DNA from: Paenibacillus radicibacter
GTDB taxonomy: Bacteria; Bacillota; Bacilli; Paenibacillales; NBRC-103111
Assembly (NCBI RefSeq): GCF_024721995.1
Contig: NZ_JANQBC010000008.1
Location: 124,001 to 188,000, forward strand
Direction of reading: 5' to 3'
DNA length: 64,000 nucleotides
Positions 27,646 to 36,853 of this stretch are shown here, one piece after another. Within the stretch, counting starts at the first letter, position 1. Every line of letters begins with the position of its first letter. Below the pieces are notes generated by a model that saw nothing but the letters and a program-made list of their open reading frames with translations, made no database searches and was not told where the DNA came from. The position numbers and the translations under genes were made by a program.

Positions 27646-29490
27646 CTATTTACTCTGCAACGGAGCATTTGCAAGTTCATTCATCAAAGCCTTAAACACG
27701 GGAAGCACTTGATTCGGGTAATTCGGCTTCACCTCTTCCGCTACGATCGCCATTGCATAACGAGGATTTTTCACTGGACCGTATCCGATAAACCATTGAT
27801 TTTCCAAGGATTTACCATTTTTGAACACTTCAGCTGTCCCCGTTTTCCCGGCTAAATCCCATTTGCCACCTAATAATGCTTGAGCGGTTCCATGAGTGAC
27901 AACCTCCCTCATACCCTCTAATAAAAATCGTGATGTTTGAGCAGATATCCCTTGACTACGAGGTACAATCGTCTGCTCAGGGAATCTCTCCATCATGAGT
28001 CCATTCTGATATCGGATCTCTTTCACTGCACGAGGTGCTTTGACTGTACCACGATTGAGCAAGGTTACAACTAGGTTCGCAGCTTGCAGCGGTGACATCC
28101 GCACATCACGTTGACCGATAGCGGACTGCACAAGCACACCCGTATCACGACTTGGAATACCACCGATAAAGAGTTGCCCCTCTTCCTCACCATCCAATTG
28201 TTTAAAATCATTCGTTTCACGCGTCGACTTCCCTTGCCAACCAACAGTCGATAGAACACCTAACTTTTGTGCAGCATGCATGATCTGCTCGGCTGTTAGC
28301 CGCTGCGCAATTTTGGCAAACACAATATTGCAAGAATCTGCAAAAGCTTCTTCTAATGTAAGGATGCCATGTCCACCCTCTTTCCAGCAGTGGAAGTCGA
28401 ATTTCCCTAAATCACCATCACATTCAAACAATTCACGTAATGTAACCACACCTTCTTCTAAGGCAGCTGCTGCAATAACCGTCTTGTAGATCGATCCGGG
28501 AACGGTTTGTTTCAAGGCTAAGTTACTCCAACTTCCCTCTTCCAAATGCACATGATTGGGATCAAATTTAGGAAAGCTTGCCATGGCTACGATATCCGCT
28601 GTCTTTGTATCTAATATAACGGCTGCACCTTTCTCAATTCCCGCTTTTTGCATGAAGTTTTCAAGCTGCTGCTGTATGTTCTTATCCAATGTTGACATGA
28701 CTTGTAGTGGATAGTGTTCATTGTCTATCTTCATCATTCGCTGACCGATACCTTCGATGTAACGTTCTTTCCCATCCACATAATAAGTCAGAGAAGTTTT
28801 ACCAAGTCCAAGCAGCCATCGTTGAAATGACTTCTCAAGCCCCGCACCACCGATTTTACTATCTGTTGCAAGTAGTCCTCTCTTTAACTCTTGTGCAAAA
28901 GTCGACTCAATGCGTAGTGGATTCTGCCCTACGTAACCGATTAATTGTGATGCAAGAGGGGTTTGTTGATATCGCTTTTTATATGTCACGATCGCTGCAT
29001 TCTCTAATTGCAGATCTTCAATCTGTCTCATTTGTTGTTCAGAAAGTGCCATCGGCTCCTCTTGCCCGGGGTTCTTCCAGAAGGCAGACTTGCTTAAGTT
29101 TGCGGCAAATGCCTGCCAAGATTCATTCGTTGTATGTAAAATGGCAAGCAACTGCTCTAATTTATTCTGCGGTACTAGCGGAATAAGTTCTTTCCGGTTA
29201 TTCGGATCTGGATGAAAGAAAGCAAGTGCAGGTATAGTCTCACCAGTAAGAGTCTGGCCATTCCGATCATAAATGTCACCTCTGCCACTATCCAGTTCCA
29301 GACCATTCTGCCGATGCGTAACGGAACTCGCAACAAGATCAATATGTTCCGACGAGTAACGCCTTGGTGAGAGTATTTGAATCCAGAACAACCGCCCCAA
29401 TAGGAGGGAGATAACCGTAACGATTACAAGCGCAACGACTACGATTCGTTTACGCATCAATATAATCAGATCTAATTGTGGAATACGCAT
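27646..29490 (-). CDS. Class B penicillin-binding protein (peptidoglycan transpeptidase)
   Basis: A membrane-anchored D,D-transpeptidase that cross-links peptidoglycan outside the cell. Its 614 residues have a short cytoplasmic tail, one membrane helix (about 14-35), a dimerisation/pedestal region starting with GRGDIYDRNGQ, and the transpeptidase domain with SxxK (PGSIYK), SxN (DSCN) and KTGT (AGKTGTAEV). No PASTA domains follow. The start is ATG 29490 with GGGAGG 8 bases upstream. It resembles PBP2/SpoVD-like proteins, but I cannot say whether it serves elongation, division or sporulation. It is upstream of lipL, which follows after about 30 bases. Confidence 0.9.
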   Translation of the reverse strand: MRIPQLDLIILMRKRIVVVALVIVTVISLLLGRLFWIQILSPRRYSSEHIDLVASSVTHRQNGLELDSGRGDIYDRNGQTLTGETIPALAFFHPDPNNRKELIPLVPQNKLEQLLAILHTTNESWQAFAANLSKSAFWKNPGQEEPMALSEQQMRQIEDLQLENAAIVTYKKRYQQTPLASQLIGYVGQNPLRIESTFAQELKRGLLATDSKIGGAGLEKSFQRWLLGLGKTSLTYYVDGKERYIEGIGQRMMKIDNEHYPLQVMSTLDKNIQQQLENFMQKAGIEKGAAVILDTKTADIVAMASFPKFDPNHVHLEEGSWSNLALKQTVPGSIYKTVIAAAALEEGVVTLRELFECDGDLGKFDFHCWKEGGHGILTLEEAFADSCNIVFAKIAQRLTAEQIMHAAQKLGVLSTVGWQGKSTRETNDFKQLDGEEEGQLFIGGIPSRDTGVLVQSAIGQRDVRMSPLQAANLVVTLLNRGTVKAPRAVKEIRYQNGLMMERFPEQTIVPRSQGISAQTSRFLLEGMREVVTHGTAQALLGGKWDLAGKTGTAEVFKNGKSLENQWFIGYGPVKNPRYAMAIVAEEVKPNYPNQVLPVFKALMNELANAPLQSK

Positions 29491-29570
29491 ACATATCGCC
29501 TCCCTCTCTAACTGGCTTGCTATTGTTGATACTCTCAGTATCGGCGTTCTTGTTTCTCATCAAACCTCAC

Positions 29571-29612
29571 AAAAAAAGAAGACCCCTTTATCACTAAAGG
29601 GATCTTCTCTTC
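29571..29612 (-). terminator. Terminator of the chemoreceptor gene
   Basis: The stem GAAGACCCCTTT/AAAGGGATCTTC (29578-29607) is followed on the minus strand by TTTTTTTG. Confidence 0.88.
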
Positions 29613-29634
29613 CATTTATTATCAACGCATGCGA

Positions 29635-31788
29635 TTAAACCTTGAAGCGAGACAAACTATCTTGAAGGGAGTTCGATAATTCCCCAAGTTTATCAGAGAG
29701 TTTCACTAAACTTTCGGAAATCGATAACTGCTCCGAACATAAGGAGGCTACTTCTTCCGATGTTGCAAGCGACTCTTCAGCTACCGCACTTACACTAGTC
29801 ATTGCACCTGATAGTACATTCTGCGATTGATCAAGCTCGACGATCGAGTCACTTACTTCGCTTAGTTGTGTAATAAAGTCACTCATATGCTGTTGTACTT
29901 GATCAAAGATTGTATTCGCTTCTTTTACAGATACAATTTGTTCATTAAAGATTGGGTAAGCATTGGATAGAACGGTTACCGTCTCATCAATTCCCAACTG
30001 AATGGTCTCTGTAATTTGACCAACCACTTCAATGGATTGCTTCGACTGATCCGCAAGTTTACGAATTTCATCAGCAACGACCATGAACCCTTTACCTGCT
30101 ACTCCTGCTCTTGCTGCTTCAATTGTAGCATTCAGTGACAAGATATTCGTCTGCTTCGTCATATTGTTGAGCACGTCCAAGATTTTGCGAATCGAGCGCG
30201 TGCTCTCTTTTAAATTATTTACATTGAGAACCATTGAACGAACAAGATCTTCTGTAAGTGTTGTCTTCGAAATTAATTCGCTCATGTACTGTGTACCTTG
30301 TTCACTGGAGGATCGAACTTCCCCAGCAGCTGTACCCATTTCTAAATTGGATTGAATGACATCCTTCATCTTTTCTGTGATGTGGTGTGTCAGTTCTGTT
30401 CCTCTTTCCGATTCACCCGCAAGTCCAGCAGCACCACTTGAGATTTCATCTGTTGCTACCGCAATTTCTTTGGCTGCTGTTGCCGTTGTTTTCGATGCAT
30501 AGGTTAATTCTTTAGCCGTCTCTAGCACTTCTTGTGCAGATTGGTTCGTCTGTTTTACCAACGTTGTAATTTCCTGCATCATCATGTCAAAGCTAGCTCC
30601 AAGCTGACCAATCTCATCATAAGCCTTAAAGTTCGAACGAACGGTTAAGTTGCCACTCGCCCCTTCTCGCATCAAGTTCATGAGTTTCGTAAGTGGTTTG
30701 CCGATCATCCGCATGATGAACAGTCCGATGAATATAGCAAGAATTGCCGCAATAATGGCTGCATAGATCGTTACATTAAAGATTTGAATCGCGTCTTTCA
30801 CTAGCTCACGAATCGGAACACTACCTACCAAGTACCAATCTGTTAGTGCAGAACGAGCGTACACGACTTGGGTATCATCGTTTTTCGATGAACCTTTGTC
30901 TTGCTTCAATTCTTCTTCTGTAAGTTCAATATTGGCTTTCTTCCCGATTTGGTCACGTTTTTCACTATAAATTAACATATTATTCTTATCTGTGATTACA
31001 ATGTCGTCATTTTCACCCAGATTAATCATATCGATATCTTTAGCAATCGTATTCAGAGAGATTTCAATCACAAGTACCCCGAGTGATCCACCCATCAAAT
31101 TCACATCATTAATGACACGACCAATTGCTACTTCATCTTCATTTTTCGAAACTGAATCCTCACCGTTCGCAATCCATTCGGTCTTTCCTTGCTGATCCAC
31201 AACTCTCTTGAACCAACCTCGAGAAGAATCCACCTCACCAGGCATTTCTCCGTATAACTTCAACTGCTTGCCAGACATATCGAATAATCGAATTGCCTTT
31301 ACGTTCGTGTCTGTAAGTGAGAATTGACCTAACTTATCACTCATCAGTCTTGTTGTTTCTAAATACTCGTAAGTTCCCTCTTTTAAACTTTTCAAGGATT
31401 CAATTTGTGATTTTAAAGTGTTATCCGAAATAAGTTGGAGGGACATTTTTTCATATGTAGCAAAGAAATAATCTAACTTTTGTTGCGCAAGTACGATCGC
31501 TTCCGAAGAAACACTAGATACTTTCTTCTGGATAACACTCTTCGAAATTTGATAAGAGAATATCCCTACCGTCAGAACGAAGACTAGAATGGAAACAAAG
31601 AAGATAAAGAATAGTTTGAGACCTACTGAACGAAGGGGGTGCACTAACCGCGAGCCTTTATCAGAAGATCGATTCTCACTTGATATTTTTGGGGCTTTAG
31701 ACTTAGTTTTGAACTTCTGAGCTAAGCCATTCATCTGATCACCTGCTTTCTTACCATAAGCTGTAACTTTCGAAAACCAATTTGACAT
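29635..31788 (-). CDS. Methyl-accepting chemotaxis protein
   Basis: A membrane chemoreceptor that controls CheA. Of 717 residues, the first 55 or so are a basic, cytoplasmic extension ([19 protein letters not shown]). A membrane helix (about 58-80), a large extracellular double-Cache-type ligand domain (to about 345) and a second helix follow. Then come a HAMP domain and the signalling hairpin with the hub [31 protein letters not shown] SigD-like promoter lies 50 bases upstream, consistent with co-expression with flagella. The ligand is unknown; dCache domains often bind amino acids or carboxylates. It is monocistronic with its own terminator. The long N-terminal extension is unusual for a chemoreceptor. 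Confidence 0.94.
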   Translation of the reverse strand: MSNWFSKVTAYGKKAGDQMNGLAQKFKTKSKAPKISSENRSSDKGSRLVHPLRSVGLKLFFIFFVSILVFVLTVGIFSYQISKSVIQKKVSSVSSEAIVLAQQKLDYFFATYEKMSLQLISDNTLKSQIESLKSLKEGTYEYLETTRLMSDKLGQFSLTDTNVKAIRLFDMSGKQLKLYGEMPGEVDSSRGWFKRVVDQQGKTEWIANGEDSVSKNEDEVAIGRVINDVNLMGGSLGVLVIEISLNTIAKDIDMINLGENDDIVITDKNNMLIYSEKRDQIGKKANIELTEEELKQDKGSSKNDDTQVVYARSALTDWYLVGSVPIRELVKDAIQIFNVTIYAAIIAAILAIFIGLFIMRMIGKPLTKLMNLMREGASGNLTVRSNFKAYDEIGQLGASFDMMMQEITTLVKQTNQSAQEVLETAKELTYASKTTATAAKEIAVATDEISSGAAGLAGESERGTELTHHITEKMKDVIQSNLEMGTAAGEVRSSSEQGTQYMSELISKTTLTEDLVRSMVLNVNNLKESTRSIRKILDVLNNMTKQTNILSLNATIEAARAGVAGKGFMVVADEIRKLADQSKQSIEVVGQITETIQLGIDETVTVLSNAYPIFNEQIVSVKEANTIFDQVQQHMSDFITQLSEVSDSIVELDQSQNVLSGAMTSVSAVAEESLATSEEVASLCSEQLSISESLVKLSDKLGELSNSLQDSLSRFKV

Positions 31789-31836
31789 CGTTTACATTCA
31801 CCGCCATGAAGTTTACTTTTTTGTGCTATTAGAGTG

Positions 31837-31864
31837 TTATCGGCATGATAAATAAAAAAACTTA
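31837..31864 (-). promoter_or_regulatory. Predicted SigD (flagellar sigma) promoter of the chemoreceptor gene
   Basis: The minus strand reads TAAG (31864-31861), 16 bases, then GCCGATAA (31844-31837). This is 7 of 8 on the SigD -10 consensus GCCGATAT and 3 of 4 on TAAA. Confidence 0.65.
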
Positions 31865-31930
31865 ATATTTGATGAATAAAATACTAGATTCGACATATTC
31901 CACACTTTTCCTTTCTTTCATTTACAAAAA

Positions 31931-31976
31931 AACAAAAAAATAGCCCATTTGACCTACTATTGTCAAATGGGCTATC
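31931..31976 (-). terminator. Terminator of the alaS-trhP2 operon
   Basis: The stem is a near-perfect pairing of ATAGCCCATTTGAC with GTCAAATGGGCTAT. It is followed on the minus strand by TTTTTTTG. Confidence 0.92.
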
Positions 31977-31981
31977 GCTAT

Positions 31982-33274
31982 TTATTTTCCAACTTTTTTA
32001 CGCATCATATCAAATTCACTAACAGGCGCATCCGTACGAATCTTCAACACTTGCATCGGATGTCTAGCGACATCAAGCTCGTTACCTTCCTCATCCCACA
32101 TCGCATCGATTGTCTGTTTGAAGTATGTCCCATTCGGGCCGAAGAACTCCACATCTTGACCAATCTTAAAATGATTGCGCTGCTGAACAGTAGCAATTCC
32201 CGTTGCTTCATCATAACCAAGCACAAGACCTGTAAAGTCATAGCCAATTGCCTTGTCTTCTGGCTCATAGATATGATCTTCACGACCCGGTACATCAAAG
32301 AAGAAGCCTGTGTTGAGCGGACGATTCGCCGCTTTGTAAATTTCTTCTAACCATTGCTGCTTAAGCCCGAATTCCTCTGGATTATCAAAGTAAGCATCAA
32401 TTGCTTGACGGTAAGCATTCACAACTGTTGCTACATAATGAATACTCTTCATACGTCCTTCAATTTTGAAAGAATCTACACCTGACTCGATCATCGCTGG
32501 AATATGCTCAATCATGTACAAGTCCTTAGAACCCATCGTAAAGGCATCATCTTCTGGAGCAAACAGCGGAAGTCCACTAGCAAGTGGTGAATTCGCAATA
32601 GCTTCATCAGTCGCATACAAATCATACTTCCAGCGGCAGGACTGCGAGCAACCACCACGGTTAGAGTCACGGTCTGTAAAGTGGTTGGAAAGTACACAAC
32701 GGCCGGACCAAGAAGAGCACATCGCACCGTGTACGAACGTCTCAATCTCAATCTCTACATTGCGTTTGATCTCATCGATCTCCTCCATACTTGCTTCACG
32801 ACCAAGCACGACACGATCAATGCCTTCTTCTTTCCAATACTTCACGGCCATCCAGTTTACTGTGGATTGCTGCGTACTCAAGTGAATTTCGATCTTCGGT
32901 GCAACACGTTTGCATGTCTCAATAATAAGCGGATCTGCCACGATAATCGCCGCAACACCAGCATCTTGGATGTCACGCAAGTACTCCTCAAGACCTTCAA
33001 TATCTTCATTATGGGCAAAAATGTTCGTCGCAACAAACACTTTAGCGCCGTATTTCGCCGCAAACTCTACACCTTCACGCATCTCATCAATGGAGAAGTT
33101 ATCTGCATTGGAACGCAAACCATATTTTTGTCCGCCAATATATACCGCATCAGCGCCGTAATGAACAGCGAATTTCAATTTCTCTAAGTTACCTGCTGGT
33201 GCAAGCAGCTCAGGCTTATCCAATCTAACCCGTTTTCCTCGTGCACGAGCGTCAACCATTGCATTCACATTCAT
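31982..33274 (-). CDS. trhP2: U32-family tRNA hydroxylation protein TrhP2 (YrrO type)
   Basis: A peptidase-U32-like protein; in B. subtilis the TrhP pair hydroxylates uridine 34 of tRNAs to 5-hydroxyuridine. The barrel domain starts KPELLAPAGNLEKLKFAVHYGADAVYIGG. A four-Cys segment (MCSSWSGRC and NRGGCSQSCRWKY) is typical of the RlhA/TrhP group and suggests an Fe-S or prephenate-linked active site. The start is ATG 33274 (MNVNAMVDAR) with AAGAGGTGA 6 bases before it; the longer frame would overlap trhP1. The 430 residues match YrrO (422). It is the last gene of the operon. The conserved gene order supports the assignment. Confidence 0.88.
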   Translation of the reverse strand: MNVNAMVDARARGKRVRLDKPELLAPAGNLEKLKFAVHYGADAVYIGGQKYGLRSNADNFSIDEMREGVEFAAKYGAKVFVATNIFAHNEDIEGLEEYLRDIQDAGVAAIIVADPLIIETCKRVAPKIEIHLSTQQSTVNWMAVKYWKEEGIDRVVLGREASMEEIDEIKRNVEIEIETFVHGAMCSSWSGRCVLSNHFTDRDSNRGGCSQSCRWKYDLYATDEAIANSPLASGLPLFAPEDDAFTMGSKDLYMIEHIPAMIESGVDSFKIEGRMKSIHYVATVVNAYRQAIDAYFDNPEEFGLKQQWLEEIYKAANRPLNTGFFFDVPGREDHIYEPEDKAIGYDFTGLVLGYDEATGIATVQQRNHFKIGQDVEFFGPNGTYFKQTIDAMWDEEGNELDVARHPMQVLKIRTDAPVSEFDMMRKKVGK

Positions 33275-33299
33275 GTTATTCACCTCTTTGTTTCTAAAC

Positions 33300-34232
33300 T
33301 TAATATACTTGCTCTTTGAAGAAGAATCCGAAGGACAATTCACGATCTGGATCTTGTAATTCACGAATTGCATCTAACCATTCTTCATTAAATTGATAAT
33401 TGTCTGGGTCAGCTGTATACGCATCAATTGCTGCACGATAGCTCTTAACTACTGTCACGTTATATGCCAAGGATTTCATCAAGCCTTCGATATAGAGCAC
33501 ATCAACTTTGCCTGCAAGTACTTCATCTAAGCTTTCCAGCATGCAAATATCGTCCGAGCTCATAATGTGTGTACCTGTTGTATCTTCAAAGATTGGGTAT
33601 CGCTCGTCTTGACGCTCTTGCTCGATTAAATACAGGCCACGATTGATCGTGCGATCTTGCGTACCCGCATCATCCTTCTCCTGATGTTCCAAGTAGCTGC
33701 GTACAAGTTCACGTCTGGAGTGGTAAATGTTCGTAATTCCATGAATTTGAACTTGAACTGCAAGGTCACAGTTCTGCTTGAAGTCGATAACTTCCTCCAG
33801 GTTCAACTCACGTGCTAAGAACACACGAGAAGCTCCCCTCTCACCCCAATAGTTCGCTGTAATGTAATTGGTGGACGTCATCTCCGCATTCCAGTGCAAG
33901 TTTAACTTCACACCCGTTTCTTTCACTGCCATTAATACTGCAGGATCACCGAATAAGACTCCATCAACACCTGCATCCTCTAAACCACGAATGTAATCAG
34001 GCAGAAGAGCAACTTGGTCGTTCGTCATGATCTGGTTTACAGATACATACACTTTCGCACCGTGTTCATGTGCCCATGCCGCGCCTTCTTTTAATTCGCT
34101 CAAGGATACGTCTCCAGCAAGACGAAGTCCAAATGTATGTTCACCCATCGTCACAGCATCTGCCCCTGCTTCGATCAATCGGCGCATTTCTTCTAAAGAG
34201 CCCGCACTTACGAGCAATTCTGGCTTTTTCAT
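33300..34232 (-). CDS. trhP1: U32-family tRNA hydroxylation protein TrhP1 (YrrN type)
   Basis: The shorter paralogue of TrhP2, 310 residues, with the same N-terminal barrel (KPELLVSAGSLEEMRRLIEAGADAVTMGE). The Cys cluster of TrhP2 is absent: the equivalent region reads IHGITNIYHSRRELV and NRGLYLIEQE. That is as known for YrrN, which needs its partner. The start is ATG 34232, with GTGAGGT 4-5 bases upstream; upstream ATGs would overlap mltG. It lies between mltG and trhP2, as in B. subtilis, except that yrrM (trmR) is missing here. Confidence 0.86.
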   Translation of the reverse strand: MKKPELLVSAGSLEEMRRLIEAGADAVTMGEHTFGLRLAGDVSLSELKEGAAWAHEHGAKVYVSVNQIMTNDQVALLPDYIRGLEDAGVDGVLFGDPAVLMAVKETGVKLNLHWNAEMTSTNYITANYWGERGASRVFLARELNLEEVIDFKQNCDLAVQVQIHGITNIYHSRRELVRSYLEHQEKDDAGTQDRTINRGLYLIEQERQDERYPIFEDTTGTHIMSSDDICMLESLDEVLAGKVDVLYIEGLMKSLAYNVTVVKSYRAAIDAYTADPDNYQFNEEWLDAIRELQDPDRELSFGFFFKEQVY

Positions 34233-34275
34233 AGGTACCTCACTTCCAATTGCATGCATGACTGCCTGCAACTCT

Positions 34276-35379
34276 TTATTTTTTACTTTCAGCATTGTTG
34301 CGTTGATGCTCTTCGAATGTTTCCGCGAACAGGTGTTCTTTGGAGCCATCCTTTTTCGTCACATAGAACAAATACTTCGACGCTTCAGGATAAAGCGCGG
34401 CACGAATCGAATCCAAGCTCGGTGCACCAATTGGGCCCGGTGGAAGACCTGCATTCAAGTAAGTGTTATATGGACTTTCAACCTTTAAATCCTTCAAGAA
34501 TAAACGTTCTTTCGGCTTATCGAACAAATATTGAATCGTCGCATCAATTTGCAACGGCATTTTCTTGTTTATCCGATTGTAGATGACACCTGCAACAAGT
34601 CCCCGTTCTTTATCGACGGCAACTTCTCTCTCCACAAGCGAAGCAATAGTCATCATTTCATGAAAAGTAACCCCAAGTTTCTTTAATTGATCTTCCCAGC
34701 CTGCCGGTAGCTCCTTCAGCTTGTTATCCAGCTCTTGTGTCATCCGCACGATGAGATCCTTCTCCGTTGAGCCTTTCTTAAACTCATACGTTTCAGGGAA
34801 TAAGTATCCCTCTAAGACGTGGCGAAGTTTATCATTATTCGGAATTTGCTGAGCGACTTCAGAAGTTAGCCCGAGACCTTTAGGATCCTCAACTTGTTTT
34901 AAAAATGCATCTGCATCAAATTCAGCCATGCCCTTAAGCTTATCAAAAATTTGCAAAATCGTGTAGCCCTCAGGAATTGTCAATCGAATCATATCTTCCT
35001 TCACGATTAAACCTTTATTGAGTTTATCAATGATTTCGTCGAATGTCATACCCGGATTCATGGCGTATTCGCCAGCTTTAAACTGCGAACCCTCATTATT
35101 CCACTTTAAGTAACCCATAAATACAGCATCATTACGAATAAGTCCATTTTGCTCAAGAAGAGAGGCAATCTTACGTGCGCCCATCCCTTGTTCGATCTTA
35201 ACCCGCACTTCTTTATCCTGACTTGGCATTGGTTTTAGTTGTTGATTGACATAGATGAATGCACCTGCGCCAGTGAGTAGCAGCAGAATCACGATTACGA
35301 GCAACACACGGACCGCGGTTCGTTTCGGTTTCTTCTTCGGTTCGTTCCATTGTTCCATAATTGAGTTAGAATCCTCCAT
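34276..35379 (-). CDS. mltG: Endolytic transglycosylase MltG
   Basis: A membrane-anchored enzyme that cuts nascent glycan strands and sets peptidoglycan chain length. It has a short basic cytoplasmic tail (EPKKKPKRTAVR), one membrane helix (about 22-44), a LysM-like region and the YceG catalytic domain. The active-site Glu is in ASLVEREV, followed by VAGVIYNRI and YNTYLNAGLPPGPIGAPS. The length of about 367 residues is normal. The start is uncertain among 35397, 35379 and 35358, none with an ideal ribosome-binding site; I chose ATG 35379. It matches B. subtilis yrrL in context. Confidence 0.92.
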   Translation of the reverse strand: MEDSNSIMEQWNEPKKKPKRTAVRVLLVIVILLLLTGAGAFIYVNQQLKPMPSQDKEVRVKIEQGMGARKIASLLEQNGLIRNDAVFMGYLKWNNEGSQFKAGEYAMNPGMTFDEIIDKLNKGLIVKEDMIRLTIPEGYTILQIFDKLKGMAEFDADAFLKQVEDPKGLGLTSEVAQQIPNNDKLRHVLEGYLFPETYEFKKGSTEKDLIVRMTQELDNKLKELPAGWEDQLKKLGVTFHEMMTIASLVEREVAVDKERGLVAGVIYNRINKKMPLQIDATIQYLFDKPKERLFLKDLKVESPYNTYLNAGLPPGPIGAPSLDSIRAALYPEASKYLFYVTKKDGSKEHLFAETFEEHQRNNAESKK

Positions 35380-35455
35380 CTTGATCTTTATTATCATGCT
35401 CGTTAACTATTATACCGCAATAAAAAGAGCGGATGGACTCCGCTCCTCTACTTTC

Positions 35456-35752
35456 TTACTCTTCGATATCGATTGGATAAGCAATTTCATCGTACTGTTC
35501 TGATACTGCTTCCCATTCATCGTCGTCTTCAATCGTTTCAAGCTCATATTGCCCTTCAGCAGCTGAAGTTATGCGGTAGATGACAACCTCTTCTTCTTTC
35601 TCCAATTCATCGGATTGAAGAACCGCATATTTGGAACCTTCATAATCAAATTCCGCCATAATCTTAAACGCAGTGGATTCTTCTTGTTCATCGACTAGAA
35701 TAATCTCATCACCATATACGCCTTGAAGTACATTCGTCTGAACAACGCTCAT
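35456..35752 (-). CDS. DUF1292 (YrzB-like) acidic protein, second copy
   Basis: A small acidic protein of the DUF1292 family, 98 residues, function unknown. It shows the family pattern EIILVDEQEESTAFKIMAEFDYEGSKYAVLQ and a C-terminal DDDEWEAVSEQYDEI. It overlaps the first copy by 1 base (TAATG). In B. subtilis a single yrzB sits between ruvX and mltG; here there are two genes in tandem. No catalytic residues or membrane segments are visible. Confidence 0.85.
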   Translation of the reverse strand: MSVVQTNVLQGVYGDEIILVDEQEESTAFKIMAEFDYEGSKYAVLQSDELEKEEEVVIYRITSAAEGQYELETIEDDDEWEAVSEQYDEIAYPIDIEE

Positions 35753-36054
35753 TAATTGTCTTCCTCCATCTCAGCGACAAGCGTGTTGAAAGTTTCCTCG
35801 ACAATCGCCCACTCTTCTTCGTTCTCAATCGTGTAGAGTTTCAGATCATCGCCATTCTCGTCTTCTTCATAACGGAACGCATACACTTCGTCTGTCTCAT
35901 CATCCCCATCAACAGGGACAACCATCATATATCTTTTGTCAGATCCGTCAACATCGAACTTCATGATGACTTCAAATTCTTCTTCGTTTCCTTCTTCGTC
36001 GGGAATGTAAATGATTTCGGGCTCTTCCATGTTGTTCACTTCATTGTTAGCCAT
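35752..36054 (-). CDS. DUF1292 (YrzB-like) acidic protein, first copy
   Basis: A 100-residue, highly acidic DUF1292 protein with the pattern EIIYIPDEEGNEEEFEVIMKF and a C-terminal NEEEWAIVEETFN. Function is unknown. It lies 17 bases after ruvX, with GAGGTGA before the ATG, and is followed directly by a paralogue. The conserved place beside ruvX and mltG is its best identifier; this copy is nearer to YrzB in position. Confidence 0.87.
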   Translation of the reverse strand: MANNEVNNMEEPEIIYIPDEEGNEEEFEVIMKFDVDGSDKRYMMVVPVDGDDETDEVYAFRYEEDENGDDLKLYTIENEEEWAIVEETFNTLVAEMEEDN

Positions 36055-36071
36055 GATTATCCCTCACCTCT

Positions 36072-36485
36072 TCATCTTTTGGAATCCATATATCCTTGGA
36101 GAATAAGTGCAGCTGCCATTTTATCGACAACCGCTTTACGCTTCTTACGAGACACATCAGCTTCAATCAATGTGCGAGTAGCTGAAACCGTAGTCAGACG
36201 CTCATCCCAAAGATGTACGGGTAATTGAAATTTTTCCTTTAATGCTTCCGCAAAAGCAATACAAAGCTCACCGCGCGGACCAATTGTTGCATTCATATTT
36301 TTCGGCAAGCCGACAACAATTTCGTGTACTTCATATTCCCGAATAATTTGCGCAAGACGCTCCCAATCGCTATCCTCTGATTTACGACGAATGACTTCAA
36401 GTCCTTGTGCCGTAAATCCGAGTAAATCGCTAAGCGCCACTCCAATTGTTCTGTCCCCGTAGTCTAATCCCATGAGTCTAATCAC
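36072..36485 (-). CDS. ruvX: Holliday junction resolvase-like / pre-16S rRNA nuclease RuvX (YqgF)
   Basis: An RNase H-fold nuclease. The family is linked to 5' end maturation of 16S rRNA and was first described as a Holliday junction resolvase. The N-terminus [17 protein letters not shown] holds the first acidic residue, [10 protein letters not shown] follows, and WDERLTT and a C-terminal [13 protein letters not shown] complete the set. The start is taken at GTG 36485, which aligns with B. subtilis YrrK (MRILGLDLG) and has AAGGA 9 bases upstream; TTG 36494 is less likely. It gives 137 residues and lies between ireB and the DUF1292 genes. Confidence 0.93.
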   Translation of the reverse strand: MIRLMGLDYGDRTIGVALSDLLGFTAQGLEVIRRKSEDSDWERLAQIIREYEVHEIVVGLPKNMNATIGPRGELCIAFAEALKEKFQLPVHLWDERLTTVSATRTLIEADVSRKKRKAVVDKMAAALILQGYMDSKR

Positions 36486-36498
36486 TCGAATCAATCCT

Positions 36499-36759
36499 TC
36501 ATTTATGCTGACTAAGATACGAGCGAACCAATTCTTCTACCAGTTCATCTCGTTCTCTCTTACGAATGAGACTGCGCGCATTGTTATGACGCGGAATGTA
36601 AGCCGGGTCTCCAGATAGAAGGTACCCTACTATTTGATTAATTGGATTGTATCCCTTCTCCTGCAGCGCATTATAAACGGTAAGAAGCACCTCTTTGGGT
36701 GTAACATCGATTTCTTCAGCTTTCATACTGAATTTCATCGTCTTATCCATTGTACTCAC
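36499..36759 (-). CDS. ireB: IreB family regulatory phosphoprotein (UPF0297, YrzL)
   Basis: A small cytoplasmic protein, 86 residues. In Enterococcus, IreB is a substrate of the Ser/Thr kinase IreK linked to cell-wall stress. The family core [26 protein letters not shown] and [20 protein letters not shown] is fully present, with Thr residues near the N-terminus where phosphorylation occurs. The start is GTG 36759, with GGAGGT 7 bases upstream. It lies between alaS and ruvX, as in most Bacillota. Confidence 0.93.
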   Translation of the reverse strand: MSTMDKTMKFSMKAEEIDVTPKEVLLTVYNALQEKGYNPINQIVGYLLSGDPAYIPRHNNARSLIRKRERDELVEELVRSYLSQHK

Positions 36760-36853
36760 CGCATACACCTCCATTCCCATCTACAAAACTCTTTCTCATT
36801 ATCTCACAAAATGCTGACACAAGATAGCAAATATCATGTCACATTTGAAAATA

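Noticed and set aside
32681-33187. 168-residue plus-strand frame opposite trhP2
   Set aside because: Shadow of the real gene with no ribosome-binding site or domain.
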